Below are positions 40,060 through 54,560 of a stretch of DNA of 64,000 nucleotides, in pieces. Each line of letters begins with the position of its first letter. The stretch's first letter is position 1. Below the pieces are notes generated by a model. That model did no database searches. It saw nothing but the letters and a program-made list of their open reading frames with translations, and was not told the origin of the DNA. The DNA is from Citrobacter farmeri (GTDB taxonomy: Bacteria; Pseudomonadota; Gammaproteobacteria; Enterobacterales; Enterobacteriaceae): the NCBI RefSeq assembly GCF_019048065.1, contig NZ_CP077291.1:4216001-4280000 (forward strand), read 5' to 3'. Position numbers and translations under genes: made by a program.

Positions 40060-40112
40060 AAAAAAATACCGACCCGGACGCAAGGTCCAGGTCAGCTACA
40101 ATTCTTAATTTG
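40060..40112 (-). ncRNA. graL: GraL-type leader small RNA of greA
   Basis: In E. coli short GraL RNAs arise from greA promoters by early termination. Here, on the minus strand, a stem GACCTGGAC / GTCCGGGTC (40071-40093) is followed by GGTA and seven T (to 40060), about 95 nt before the greA start. A TAAAAT -10-like box lies at 40124-40119, which would place the 5' end near 40112. The 5' end is an estimate. Confidence 0.6.
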
Positions 40113-40212
40113 ATACTCATTTTACCCTGGAGTTCCCTATGGGTCATCGTTTACTTTCCAGGGCATTGCGCCGTAGTATGACGGCTTGTTTCCAGGTTGT
40201 TAGCGCGAGATT

Positions 40213-41646
40213 ATGCGATTTTCCAGATTTATCATCGGATTGACCACCAGTGTAGCGTTCAGCGTCCAGGCCGCGAACGTTGACGAGTACATCAACCAGC
40301 TCCCTGCCGGAGCTAACCTTGCCCTCATGGTTCAGAAGGTCGGCACCCCGACTCCCGCGATTGATTATCATAGTCAGCAAATGGCCCTTCCTGCCAGTAC
40401 GCAGAAAGTGATTACCGCGCTGGCGGCATTAATTCAACTAGGCCCGGACTTCCGCTTTACCACGACGCTGGAGACCAAAGGCAGCGTTGATGCGGGTGTT
40501 CTGAAAGGTGACTTAGTTGCACGATTTGGTGCCGATCCGACGCTAAAACGCCAGGATATTCGGAATATGGTGGCGAACCTGAAAAAATCAGGCGTCACTA
40601 AAATTAGCGGAAACGTCCTTATTGATACCTCTGTTTTTGCCAGCCACGACAAAGCGCCAGGGTGGCCCTGGAACGACATGACCCAGTGCTTCAGCGCGCC
40701 GCCTGCCGCTGCGATTGTCGACAGGAACTGCTTCTCAATTTCGCTCTACAGTGCGCAAAAAGCGAACGATTTAGCCTATATTCGCGTGGCGTCTTACTAC
40801 CCTGTCACCATGTTCAGCCAGGTTCGCACCCTCGCACGCGGCTCGGCAGAGGCGCAATATTGTGAGCTGGACGTGGTTCCGGGCGATTTAAACCGCTTCA
40901 CGCTGACCGGCTGTCTGCCGCAGCGCGCTGACCCTCTTCCGCTGGCATTTGCCATTCAGGACGGTGCAAGTTATGCCGGCGCGATCCTGAAAGATGAGTT
41001 AAAACAAGCTGGTATCACCTACAGTGGGACATTATTGCGCCAGACGCAGGTCAATGAGCCAGGTACCGTTGTGGCTAGCAAACAGTCTGCACCGCTGCAC
41101 GACCTGCTTAAGATTATGCTGAAAAAGTCGGATAACATGATTGCCGATACCGTCTTCCGGATGATTGGCCATGCGCGGTTCAATGTGCCGGGAACGTGGC
41201 GTGCTGGATCTGATGCCGTACGGCAAATCCTGCGCCAGCAAGCGGGAGTAGATATTGGCAACACGATTATTGCCGACGGCTCCGGCCTGTCGCGCCATAA
41301 CCTGATATCCCCTGCCACGATGATGCAGGTACTGCAATACATCGCGCAGCACGACAACGAACTGAACTTCATCTCAATGCTGCCGCTGGCAGGCTATGAC
41401 GGCTCTCTGCAGTACCGTGCGGGTCTGCATCAGGCGGGCGTCGACGGTAAGGTCTCGGCGAAAACAGGGTCATTGCAGGGTGTATACAACCTGGCGGGCT
41501 TTATTACTACCGCAAGCGGGCAGCGGATGGCGTTTGTGCAGTATCTGTCGGGTTATGCGGTAGAACCTGCCGATCAACGTAACCGTCGCATTCCGCTGGT
41601 TCGCTTTGAAAGCCGGTTGTACAAAGATATTTATCAGAATAACTAG
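40213..41646 (+). CDS. dacB: D-alanyl-D-alanine carboxypeptidase/endopeptidase PBP4
   Basis: A 477-residue periplasmic penicillin-binding protein that trims D-Ala and cuts DD-crosslinks in peptidoglycan. The signal peptide ends at about Ala20 (SVQA-ANVD). The class C-type serine-peptidase motifs are present: Ser62-x-x-Lys65 in ASTQK, SDN near residue 306, and KTG near 417 in SAKTGSL. A large inserted domain lies between the first two motifs, as in the PBP4 family. It is divergent from greA and followed by a REP pair. Confidence 0.96.
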   Translation: MRFSRFIIGLTTSVAFSVQAANVDEYINQLPAGANLALMVQKVGTPTPAIDYHSQQMALPASTQKVITALAALIQLGPDFRFTTTLETKGSVDAGVLKGDLVARFGADPTLKRQDIRNMVANLKKSGVTKISGNVLIDTSVFASHDKAPGWPWNDMTQCFSAPPAAAIVDRNCFSISLYSAQKANDLAYIRVASYYPVTMFSQVRTLARGSAEAQYCELDVVPGDLNRFTLTGCLPQRADPLPLAFAIQDGASYAGAILKDELKQAGITYSGTLLRQTQVNEPGTVVASKQSAPLHDLLKIMLKKSDNMIADTVFRMIGHARFNVPGTWRAGSDAVRQILRQQAGVDIGNTIIADGSGLSRHNLISPATMMQVLQYIAQHDNELNFISMLPLAGYDGSLQYRAGLHQAGVDGKVSAKTGSLQGVYNLAGFITTASGQRMAFVQYLSGYAVEPADQRNRRIPLVRFESRLYKDIYQNN

Positions 41647-41657
41647 GTGGGTATTTT

Positions 41658-41728
41658 GCCGAGTGGCGCTGGCGCTTACCCGGCCTACAGATGATGTATG
41701 CCCGGTAAGCGCTAGTGCCACCGGGCAT
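41658..41728. repeat. REP pair between dacB and obgE
   Basis: Two facing REP units, GCCGAGTGGCGC...TACCCGGCC and ATGCCCGGTAAGCG...CCACCGGGCA, lie between the convergent genes dacB and obgE. They are close relatives of the copies near 11.0 and 19.7 kb. Confidence 0.88.
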
Positions 41729-41739
41729 TGAAACGGAAA

Positions 41740-42927
<1,188 letters not shown>

Positions 42928-43893
42928 TCATTCGCCTGAGCGGGGCTGCGATACCACCGATTCATGCTTACGTAATCCGCCCCAAATACGATGACCAATG
43001 GCGGAGTACATCGCGCCCGCAACCACGACAAACGCACCGAGATAACCCAGAAGGTTTAACATCGGTCTGGCGAAGAAATCGGGCCAGGCCATAGATAAAA
43101 GATCTGAAAATAACAGCGTAAACAGCGGCGTGAGCGTGATTAACGCACTCACCTGAGCTGCCTGCCAACGCGCCATCGCTTCCGCCAGGGCGCCATATCC
43201 TACCAGCGTATTCAGCCCACAGAAAATCAAACAGGCAAGCTGCCAGTGACTGAGCTGAGCTATCACGCCGGGCTTCGCCAGCGGCAATAGCGCTATCGTA
43301 CATAAAGTGTACAGTAAAAACAGGATCTGCGGTGATGCCAGACGCCGCAATAACACCTTTTGCGCGACGCCATAACTCACCCAGACCATCGCCGCACCGA
43401 CGCCAAAAATGACGCCCCAGGTGTAATCAGTCAGTTTGGTAAAAATTTCGATCAGACTGGTGTTGAAGAACATCACCAGCCCGCTCAACAGCATTATCGC
43501 GCCAACAATCTGCGTACCGCGCATTTTCTCTTTAAGGATAAATACGCTCGCGACCATCATACCTACTGGTGACAGTTGGCCGATCACCTGCGAAGCCGTT
43601 GGGCTTAAATACTGCAGGGAAGAGCTGAACAGGATGAAGTTCCCAAAGAGTCCAGCGGTGGCAATCGCCAACAGGATCAGCCAGCGCGACTTACGAAAAA
43701 TTCGCAGCGGCGGAAGCTTGCGCTTCGCGGCCAGAATCGCCCCGAGGCCAACACTGGCGATTAAAAAACGGTAAAACACGATGGTAGGAGGTTCCATCAC
43801 CTCCAGCACCTGCTTCATAGCGATTGGCAAAGCCCCCCAACACACCGCGGTTGTGAGCGCCAAAAGAATACCAATGCCAGCCTGCTGCTTCAT
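42928..43893 (-). CDS. yhbE: YhbE, EamA (DMT) family transporter
   Basis: A 321-residue inner-membrane protein with about ten membrane segments in two EamA repeats (roughly residues 6-140 and 155-295), a typical drug/metabolite transporter topology. The substrate is unknown. It lies between rpmA and obgE, as in E. coli, where the genes belong to one transcription unit; a strong hairpin separates it from rpmA. Confidence 0.88.
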   Translation of the reverse strand: MKQQAGIGILLALTTAVCWGALPIAMKQVLEVMEPPTIVFYRFLIASVGLGAILAAKRKLPPLRIFRKSRWLILLAIATAGLFGNFILFSSSLQYLSPTASQVIGQLSPVGMMVASVFILKEKMRGTQIVGAIMLLSGLVMFFNTSLIEIFTKLTDYTWGVIFGVGAAMVWVSYGVAQKVLLRRLASPQILFLLYTLCTIALLPLAKPGVIAQLSHWQLACLIFCGLNTLVGYGALAEAMARWQAAQVSALITLTPLFTLLFSDLLSMAWPDFFARPMLNLLGYLGAFVVVAGAMYSAIGHRIWGGLRKHESVVSQPRSGE

Positions 43894-43966
43894 GCCCGTT
43901 TTCCCTGCAAGAGCTCGTTATCCGCTGCAAAGCGGTTTCACGAGCATATTTACCGGTCGTCGAATG

Positions 43967-43998
43967 TAAAAAGCCCCGCAACAGGGTGCGGGGCTTTT
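43967..43998 (-). terminator. Terminator after rpmA
   Basis: A 10-bp GC-rich stem AAGCCCCGCA / TGCGGGGCTT ends in TTTTT on the minus strand, 25 nt after the rpmA stop. A fraction of transcripts is likely to read through into yhbE-obgE. Confidence 0.92.
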
Positions 43999-44022
43999 AT
44001 CCGTTACCGGACCACGAAAAAC

Positions 44023-44280
<258 letters not shown>

Positions 44281-44299
44281 TTAAATCTCTCCTCAGGTC

Positions 44300-44647
<348 letters not shown>

Positions 44648-44869
44648 TCAGAGTGCGCTATAAATATTCACAATAGGGCGCGAATATTACGCAAAACGTG
44701 AGCCTTTGACAAGTGCTACAGTCAATACATGAAGAAAAAAAACACAACGTGTATGGTAACGTTTATCTGTGGCGTTTTTTCAGTACAATCAGCATATATT
44801 TCTAACCCTAAACCCTAAGTTACCTTGCCACATGATGAGGTAAACGGGGCGAAAAGCCCGGCTTTTGCG

Positions 44870-45841
44870 ATGAATTTAGAAAAAATCAATGAGTTAACCG
44901 CGCAAGATATGGCGGGTGTCAATGCGACAATCCTTGAACAGCTTAATTCCGACGTTCAACTGATCAATCAGTTAGGCTATTACATAGTGAGTGGGGGCGG
45001 TAAACGCATTCGCCCGATGATTGCCGTACTCGCGGCGCGCGCCGTTGGCTATCAGGGAAATGCCCATGTCACGATCGCGGCATTGATCGAATTTATCCAC
45101 ACCGCCACTCTGCTTCATGACGATGTCGTGGATGAATCTGATATGCGTCGGGGCAAAGCCACGGCGAACGCCGCGTTTGGCAATGCTGCCAGCGTGCTGG
45201 TTGGCGATTTTATCTATACCCGAGCTTTCCAGATGATGACCAGCCTCGGTTCGCTGAAGGTGCTGGAAGTGATGTCTGAAGCCGTGAACGTTATTGCTGA
45301 AGGAGAAGTCCTGCAGTTAATGAACGTTAACGACCCGGACATTACGGAAGAAAGCTATATGCGCGTAATCTACAGTAAGACGGCACGACTGTTTGAAGCG
45401 GCAGCGCAGTGTTCCGGTCTTCTCGCAGGTTGTAGTGAAGCCGAGGAAAAAGGGTTGCAGGACTACGGTCGTTATCTGGGAACGGCTTTCCAGTTGATTG
45501 ACGATCTGTTGGATTACAACGCCGACGGCGAACAGCTTGGTAAAAATGTCGGTGATGACCTGAACGAAGGTAAACCTACGTTACCGCTGCTGCATGCGAT
45601 GCGTAATGGCACACCTGAGCAGGCGAAAATGATTCGTCACGCCATTGAACAAGGAAACGGTCGACACCTCCTGGAGCCAGTACTGGAAGCGATGAACGCC
45701 TGTGGTTCACTGGAATGGACACGCCAGCGCGCAGAAGAAGAGGCTGACAAAGCCATCGCTGCACTGCAGGTACTTCCTGATTCCCTATGGCGCGATGCGC
45801 TGACAGGCCTGGCGCATATTGCCGTACAGCGTGACCGCTAA
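44870..45841 (+). CDS. ispB: Octaprenyl diphosphate synthase IspB
   Basis: A 323-residue trans-prenyltransferase that makes the C40 side chain of ubiquinone and menaquinone from farnesyl diphosphate and IPP. The first aspartate-rich motif is LLHDDVVDESD with Asp84, Asp85 and Asp88; the second is LIDDLLDYNAD near 210-220. The ATG at 44870 (MNLEKINEL) gives the family length; an in-frame reading from 44825 adds residues without family match. Confidence 0.97.
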   Translation: MNLEKINELTAQDMAGVNATILEQLNSDVQLINQLGYYIVSGGGKRIRPMIAVLAARAVGYQGNAHVTIAALIEFIHTATLLHDDVVDESDMRRGKATANAAFGNAASVLVGDFIYTRAFQMMTSLGSLKVLEVMSEAVNVIAEGEVLQLMNVNDPDITEESYMRVIYSKTARLFEAAAQCSGLLAGCSEAEEKGLQDYGRYLGTAFQLIDDLLDYNADGEQLGKNVGDDLNEGKPTLPLLHAMRNGTPEQAKMIRHAIEQGNGRHLLEPVLEAMNACGSLEWTRQRAEEEADKAIAALQVLPDSLWRDALTGLAHIAVQRDR

Positions 45842-45850
45842 TGACGACAC

Positions 45851-45880
45851 AATCATCCCGCCATACCGCGCGGGATGATT
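45851..45880 (+). terminator. Hairpin after ispB
   Basis: A perfect 11-bp stem AATCATCCCGC / GCGGGATGATT with an 8-nt loop lies 10 nt after the ispB stop. There is no T-run, so it is more likely an RNA 3'-end stabiliser or a weak terminator. Confidence 0.5.
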
Positions 45881-46068
45881 CATAAAAATTCCAATAAAAC
45901 CCACACGACCTCTCTATCTCATTGCAATTCATGCAATAAATCTTAATAAATTCCGAATATTTAAACTACTTACACGAACATATTAGAACACTAATTCTCT
46001 GAGCGTATAGTGTCTTCTGCAAGTTGATTGTGCAAATCAACGATGAATGACCATGAGCGAGGGGATAA

Positions 46069-46356
46069 ATGGAGAGCAAACTCATTGACTGGCATCCAGC
46101 CGATATCATTGCTGGATTACGTAAAAAAGGAACATCAATGGCTGCCGAATCGCGCAGACATGGATTAAGTTCCTCCACACTGGCAAACGCCTTAACCCGG
46201 CCATGGCCAAAAGGCGAGCTGATCATAGCGAAAGCGCTCGGAACGGACCCCTGGGTGATCTGGCCGTCACGCTACCATGATGCGAAAACACATGAATTTA
46301 TCGACAGGACGCGTCTGATGCGGGCGGCGCGGCGGGAAAAGCAGGATGTAAAGTAA
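46069..46356 (+). CDS. sfsB: SfsB (Nlp), Ner-like DNA-binding regulator
   Basis: A 95-residue winged helix-turn-helix protein of the Ner/Nlp family, related to the Mu phage Ner repressor. The sequence WHPADIIAGLRKKGTSMAAESRRHGL (residues ~8-33) holds the helix-turn-helix region. E. coli SfsB affects maltose gene expression when overproduced. It lies between ispB and the convergent murA. An AT-rich 190-bp gap upstream carries its promoter, not resolved here. Confidence 0.85.
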   Translation: MESKLIDWHPADIIAGLRKKGTSMAAESRRHGLSSSTLANALTRPWPKGELIIAKALGTDPWVIWPSRYHDAKTHEFIDRTRLMRAARREKQDVK

Positions 46357-46410
46357 CTCGCGAAGCAGTGGCCCCGACATAACGCATCGGGGCTACTCAA
46401 TGGCGCACAA

Positions 46411-47691
<1,281 letters not shown>

Positions 47692-47722
47692 TCATCGTCG
47701 TTACCGGTGTGTCACCCGTAAC

Positions 47723-47977
47723 TCAAAAACCGTTTAGTTTACGATCGCGCGCCCACTCGGCGGGGGTATACGCTTTGATCGACAGGGCATGAATGCGGTT
47801 ATCCGCAATGTATTCCATCAGCGGCGCATAAACCGACTGCTGCTTCTTCACCCGGCTCATGCCGTCAAACATCTCACCCACGGCAATAACCTGAAAGTGA
47901 CTGCCATCGCCAGAGACGTGGACTTCCTGGAGTGAGAGTGCGTTCATCAGCACGCTCTGAATTTCATTATTTTCCAT
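47723..47977 (-). CDS. ibaG: IbaG, BolA-family acid-stress protein
   Basis: An 84-residue BolA-family protein (YrbA) that works with the monothiol glutaredoxin in iron-sulfur handling and in acid resistance. The fold core is [16 protein letters not shown] (residues ~19-34) with the conserved His67-type segment [12 protein letters not shown]. The ATG at 47977 (MENNEIQS) is the family start. It lies downstream of a terminator-like hairpin after mlaB and upstream of murA. Confidence 0.95.
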   Translation of the reverse strand: MENNEIQSVLMNALSLQEVHVSGDGSHFQVIAVGEMFDGMSRVKKQQSVYAPLMEYIADNRIHALSIKAYTPAEWARDRKLNGF

Positions 47978-48048
47978 GGGCTCTTCATTCGTCAGATTGT
48001 GAAAACAGCCCAACATCTTAGAGCAAAGTTGCGCTGTCATAAATAAGC

Positions 48049-48079
48049 AAAAAGCCTCGCGGGTAAATCCGGCGAGGCT
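48049..48079 (-). terminator. Terminator after mlaB
   Basis: An 8-bp stem AGCCTCGC / GCGAGGCT with an 11-nt loop ends in TTTTT on the minus strand, 22 nt after the mlaB stop. Confidence 0.85.
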
Positions 48080-48100
48080 GTAGATAATAACGTACTGATA

Positions 48101-48396
48101 TTACTGACGCGGGAGCACGTCAGCAGGCAAGTTATAGAGTTCCGCCAGAGTAAAGACTTTGTCATCCACTCCCTTCAGAGACACGTTGTTGCCCTGTTTT
48201 TTCGCCAGACTAATGAGATGGACCAGCAGCGCCAGTCCCCCCGTATCCACTCGGGAAACCTGACTAAGATCGATACAGGTCACGCCAGTCATCGCTTCAA
48301 CGCGAGCATCCCATAAAGGATTCAGCACGTCCTGGTCCAGTTCGCCAACGAGAGCCAGCCTGTCACCGTCACGAGTCCAGTTAAGTGACTGAGTCA

Positions 48397-48397
<1 letters not shown>
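48101..48397 (-). CDS. mlaB: MlaB, STAS-domain subunit of the phospholipid transporter
   Basis: A 98-residue STAS-domain protein that binds MlaF and is needed for the stability and activity of the MlaFEDB complex, which moves phospholipid between the membranes. The conserved threonine is Thr52 in RVDTGGLALL. Its ATG shares a base with the mlaC stop (TAATG). It is the last gene of mlaFEDCB. Confidence 0.94.
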
Positions 48398-49050
<653 letters not shown>

Positions 49051-49608
49051 TTAATTCGTTGTGCCCGCAGGCCCAGTCGCTTCATTATGGCCTTCGGTCG
49101 GCGCCGACGCATCGCCAGAATTCTTATTGTCATCGCCTTTACTGTTGCTGTTGTAAAGGAACTGACCAATCATATCTTCCAGCACCATCGCGGATTTGGT
49201 GTCCTGGATTGTGCCGCCATCTTTGAGGATAGACGTTCCCAGCTCAGGATCTTCAAAACCGACGTTCAGCGCCAGATACTGTTCCCCCAGCAGACCAGAC
49301 GTCCGGATGCTCAGCGAACTGGTATCCGGGATGTGGTTATAGCGCTCTTCGATGTCCAGCGTCACGCGCGGTAAATAGGTCTTCGGATCCAGGGAGATAT
49401 CCGCCACGCGCCCCACCACGACACCACCGATGCGCACTGGCGAACGCACTTTCAGGCCGCCGATATTATCGAAAGTCGCGTAAATCGTGTAGGTCGGTTC
49501 CGTGCGCATAGAGGTTACGTTGGCCGCCTTCAGGCAGACGAACAGCGCGGCCAGCAACGCAGCTAACAAGAAGATCCCCACCCAAATTTCATTTTTTTTC
49601 GTTTGCAT
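49051..49608 (-). CDS. mlaD: MlaD, MCE-domain phospholipid-binding subunit
   Basis: A 185-residue inner-membrane protein with one N-terminal membrane helix (residues ~7-30) and a periplasmic MCE domain that forms a hexameric ring with a lipid pore. The MCE core is FDNIGGLKVRSPVRIGGVVVGRV. The C-terminal ~40 residues are a low-complexity Asn/Gly/Thr-rich tail. The ATG at 49608 (MQTKKNE) is the family start, 4 nt after the mlaE stop. Confidence 0.95.
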   Translation of the reverse strand: MQTKKNEIWVGIFLLAALLAALFVCLKAANVTSMRTEPTYTIYATFDNIGGLKVRSPVRIGGVVVGRVADISLDPKTYLPRVTLDIEERYNHIPDTSSLSIRTSGLLGEQYLALNVGFEDPELGTSILKDGGTIQDTKSAMVLEDMIGQFLYNSNSKGDDNKNSGDASAPTEGHNEATGPAGTTN

Positions 49609-49612
49609 GAAC

Positions 49613-51215
<1,603 letters not shown>

Positions 51216-51422
51216 TGATTCATCCTTCGTGTTGCTTGTTGATCTCAGCATGGCGTGGAATTTAGCCATGAACCCAACATATTTACAGAATATTACCCGC
51301 GCTGGTTAGCGAAAGCTGGCATTTGTTTTACTTTTTAGCCGCATAAAGTCAAAATTAAGACTTCGTTACGGTTTCCAGACATCCCGGTGGACCGGCGAGT
51401 ATACCTGAAGAAAGGACTTTAG

Positions 51423-52400
51423 ATGCTTTTAGCAACGGCGCTGTTAATTATTGGTTTATTATTGGTCGTCTACGGCGCCGACCGCCTGGTATTTGCCGCG
51501 TCAATCCTCTGCCGAACCTTCGGGATCCCGCCGCTGATTATTGGTATGACGGTAGTCAGTATAGGCACATCTCTGCCAGAAATTATTGTTTCTGTCGCTG
51601 CCTCCCTGCACGGGCAGTTAGATTTAGCCGTCGGCACCGCGCTCGGCTCCAACATTACCAACATTCTGTTGATCCTCGGACTTGCCGCGCTGATCCACCC
51701 TTTTACCGTGCATTCCGATATTCTGCGTCGCGAATTACCGTTAATGTTACTGGTTAGCGTCGTAGCCGGATCCGTACTGTATGACGGACAACTCAGCCGC
51801 AGCGATGGTATCTTTCTTTTACTGTTAGCCGTGTTATGGCTGCTTTTCATTGTTAAAATCGCTCGTCTCGCCGAGCGCCAGGGCAATGACAGCCTCACCC
51901 GGGAACAGGTTGCTGAATTGCCGCGCGAAGGCGGACTGCCGGTGGCGTTTTTATGGCTGGGCATTGCGCTGATTATCATGCCAATGGCCACCCGAATGGT
52001 GGTGGATAACGCCACCGTGATTGCCAATTACTTCGCGATGAGCGAACTGACGATTGGCCTGACGGTGATCGCGATTGGCACCAGTCTGCCTGAACTGGCA
52101 ACCGCTATCGCTGGCGTGCGTAAAGGTGAGAACGATATCGCGGTGGGCAACATCATCGGCGCGAACATTTTTAACCTCACCATAGTCCTCGGCCTCCCCG
52201 CCCTGATTACGCCGGGTGATGTGAACCCGTTGGCGTTCAGCCGTGACTATAGCGTGATGCTGCTGGTGAGCATCATCTTTGCATTACTCTGCTGGCGGCG
52301 TCCCCGCCAGTCCGGTCGCGGCGCGGGCATGCTGTTGACCGGCGGTTTTATCGTATGGCTGGCGATGTTGTATTGGCTATCGCCGCTTCTCGTTGGATAA
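51423..52400 (+). CDS. yrbG: YrbG, Na+/Ca2+ exchanger family membrane protein
   Basis: A 325-residue inner-membrane protein with ten membrane segments and two inverted alpha repeats. The first repeat contains GTSLPEIIVSVAAS and GTALGSNITNILLI; the second has GTSLPELATAIAG and GNIIGANIFNLTIV. The paired GTSLPE and GSN/GAN motifs bind the cations in this family. It overlaps nothing but is followed 14 nt later by kdsD, so it is probably the first gene of the yrbG-kdsD-kdsC-lptCAB operon. Confidence 0.95.
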   Translation: MLLATALLIIGLLLVVYGADRLVFAASILCRTFGIPPLIIGMTVVSIGTSLPEIIVSVAASLHGQLDLAVGTALGSNITNILLILGLAALIHPFTVHSDILRRELPLMLLVSVVAGSVLYDGQLSRSDGIFLLLLAVLWLLFIVKIARLAERQGNDSLTREQVAELPREGGLPVAFLWLGIALIIMPMATRMVVDNATVIANYFAMSELTIGLTVIAIGTSLPELATAIAGVRKGENDIAVGNIIGANIFNLTIVLGLPALITPGDVNPLAFSRDYSVMLLVSIIFALLCWRRPRQSGRGAGMLLTGGFIVWLAMLYWLSPLLVG

Positions 52401-52414
52401 CTGGAAACAGACAT

Positions 52415-53401
52415 ATGTCGCACTTAGCGTTACAACCGGGTTTTGACTTTCAGCAAGCCGGCAAAGAGGTTCTGGCGATTGAACGTGAAGGCCTGGCGGA
52501 GCTCGATCAGTACATCAACCAGGATTTCACTCTCGCCTGTGAAAAAATGTTCAACTGCACCGGCAAAGTGGTGGTGATGGGCATGGGGAAATCGGGGCAT
52601 ATTGGCCGAAAAATGGCCGCGACCTTTGCCAGCACCGGTACCTCTTCGTTCTTCGTTCATCCGGGCGAAGCCGCTCACGGCGATCTGGGGATGGTGACTT
52701 CGCAGGATGTGGTGATAGCCATCTCCAACTCCGGAGAATCCAGCGAGATCGCGGCTCTTATTCCGGTCCTTAAGCGACTGCAGGTTCAGCTTATTTGCAT
52801 CACCGGTCGACCAGAAAGCAGCATGGCACGTGCTGCGGATGTCCATCTGTGTGTTAAAGTACCGCAAGAAGCCTGTCCGCTTGGGCTGGCACCGACAAGC
52901 AGCACCACCGCCACATTAGTGATGGGCGATGCGCTGGCGGTGGCGTTATTAAAGGCACGCGGCTTTACCGCAGAGGATTTTGCCCTGTCGCATCCGGGCG
53001 GTGCGCTGGGACGTAAACTGCTGTTGCGCGTTAACGATATTATGCATACGGGCGATGAAATCCCGCATGTCACCAAAGATGCCAGCCTGCGCGATGCGCT
53101 GCTGGAAATCACCCGCAAGAACCTCGGGATGACCGTGATTTGCGATGATGCGATGAAGATCGACGGTATCTTCACCGACGGTGATTTACGTCGCGTCTTT
53201 GATATGGGCGTTGACGTACGCCAACTCGGCATTGCCGACGTGATGACGCCTGGGGGAATTCGTGTGCGTCCAGGAATTCTGGCGGTTGATGCCCTGAACT
53301 TAATGCAGTCCCGCCACATCACCTCCGTGATGGTTGCCGATGGCGACCAGTTACTCGGTGTGTTACATATGCATGATCTCCTGCGTGCAGGCGTTGTGTA
53401 G
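52415..53401 (+). CDS. kdsD: D-arabinose 5-phosphate isomerase KdsD
   Basis: A 328-residue enzyme that converts ribulose 5-phosphate to arabinose 5-phosphate, the first step of Kdo synthesis for LPS. An N-terminal SIS domain (residues ~40-180, GKSGHIGRKMAATF and SNSGESSEI) is followed by two CBS domains (~210-328). The ATG at 52415 (MSHLALQPG) is the family start; an upstream in-frame start lies in yrbG. kdsC follows 20 nt later. Confidence 0.97.
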   Translation: MSHLALQPGFDFQQAGKEVLAIEREGLAELDQYINQDFTLACEKMFNCTGKVVVMGMGKSGHIGRKMAATFASTGTSSFFVHPGEAAHGDLGMVTSQDVVIAISNSGESSEIAALIPVLKRLQVQLICITGRPESSMARAADVHLCVKVPQEACPLGLAPTSSTTATLVMGDALAVALLKARGFTAEDFALSHPGGALGRKLLLRVNDIMHTGDEIPHVTKDASLRDALLEITRKNLGMTVICDDAMKIDGIFTDGDLRRVFDMGVDVRQLGIADVMTPGGIRVRPGILAVDALNLMQSRHITSVMVADGDQLLGVLHMHDLLRAGVV

Positions 53402-53421
53402 AAATTCAAGGATAAAGAGAA

Positions 53422-53988
53422 ATGAGCAAAGCAGGTGCGTCGCTTGCGACCTGTTATGGACCCGTCAGCGCGGACGTCATCGCCAAAGCAGAGAATATCC
53501 GTCTGCTGATTCTGGATGTCGATGGCGTACTGTCGGATGGCCTGATTTATATGGGCAACAACGGTGAAGAACTGAAGGCTTTCAACGTCCGTGACGGTTA
53601 CGGGATTCGTTGTGCGCTAACGTCTGACATCGACGTCGCCATCATTACCGGACGAAAGGCTAAACTAGTAGAAGATAGGTGTGCCACGCTGGGGATCACG
53701 CATCTGTATCAGGGGCAGTCGGACAAGCTGGTTGCCTTTCACGATCTGCTGGCAAAACTGGCGATTGCGCCAGAAAACGTGGCCTACGTCGGTGACGATC
53801 TGATTGACTGGCCGGTAATGGAAAAAATTGGCCTGAGCATTGCCGTTGCGGATGCGCATCCGTTACTGCTGCCGCGCGCGGATTACGTCACGACAATCGC
53901 GGGCGGACGCGGTGCGGTACGAGAAGTCTGTGATTTATTATTACTGGCGCAGGGTAAGCTTGATGAGGCCAAAGGGCAATCGATATGA
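53422..53988 (+). CDS. kdsC: Kdo 8-phosphate phosphatase KdsC
   Basis: A 188-residue HAD-superfamily phosphatase that removes phosphate from Kdo-8-P. The catalytic motif is LILDVDGVLSDG with Asp32 and Asp34; the later motifs are ITGRKAK and VGDDLIDWPVM. Its stop overlaps the lptC start (ATGA), so translation is coupled. It lies between kdsD and the lpt genes, linking Kdo synthesis to LPS export. Confidence 0.97.
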   Translation: MSKAGASLATCYGPVSADVIAKAENIRLLILDVDGVLSDGLIYMGNNGEELKAFNVRDGYGIRCALTSDIDVAIITGRKAKLVEDRCATLGITHLYQGQSDKLVAFHDLLAKLAIAPENVAYVGDDLIDWPVMEKIGLSIAVADAHPLLLPRADYVTTIAGGRGAVREVCDLLLLAQGKLDEAKGQSI

Positions 53989-54560
53989 GTAAAGCCAGAC
54001 GTTGGGTTATCATTCTACTGTCGTTGGCCGTGCTGGTGCTGATTGGTATTAACCTGGCCGATAAAGACGACACGGCTCAGGTGGTAGTGAATACGAGCGA
54101 TCCGACTTATAAAAGCGAGCACACGGACACCGTTGTCTATAGCCCGGAAGGCGCACTGAGCTATCGCTTGATCGCTCAACATGTTGAATATTATTCCGAT
54201 CAGGCCGTTTCGTGGTTCACGCAACCCGTGTTAACGACGTTTGATAAGGACAAAATCCCGACGTGGTCAATCAAAGCTGATAAAGCCAAGCTGACTGAGG
54301 ATCGGATGCTGTATCTTTATGGTCACGTTGAAGTCAACGCGCTGGTGCCTGACGCTCAACTTCGCAGAATTACCACCGATAACGCGCAGATCAATCTGGT
54401 GACGCAGGATGTTACCTCTGAAGACCTCGTCACGTTATACGGAACAACATTTAACTCCAGCGGACTGAAAATGCGCGGCAACTTACGCAGCAAGAACGCC
54501 GAGCTGATTGAAAAGGTTAGAACCTCCTATGAAATTCAAAACAAACAAACTCAGCCTTAA
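53985..54560 (+). CDS. lptC: LptC, LPS transport bitopic membrane protein
   Basis: A 191-residue inner-membrane protein with one N-terminal membrane helix (residues ~6-23) and a periplasmic beta-jellyroll that receives LPS from LptBFG and passes it to LptA. The start overlaps kdsC by 4 nt, and the end overlaps lptA by 32 nt in another frame. Confidence 0.96.
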   Translation: MSKARRWVIILLSLAVLVLIGINLADKDDTAQVVVNTSDPTYKSEHTDTVVYSPEGALSYRLIAQHVEYYSDQAVSWFTQPVLTTFDKDKIPTWSIKADKAKLTEDRMLYLYGHVEVNALVPDAQLRRITTDNAQINLVTQDVTSEDLVTLYGTTFNSSGLKMRGNLRSKNAELIEKVRTSYEIQNKQTQP

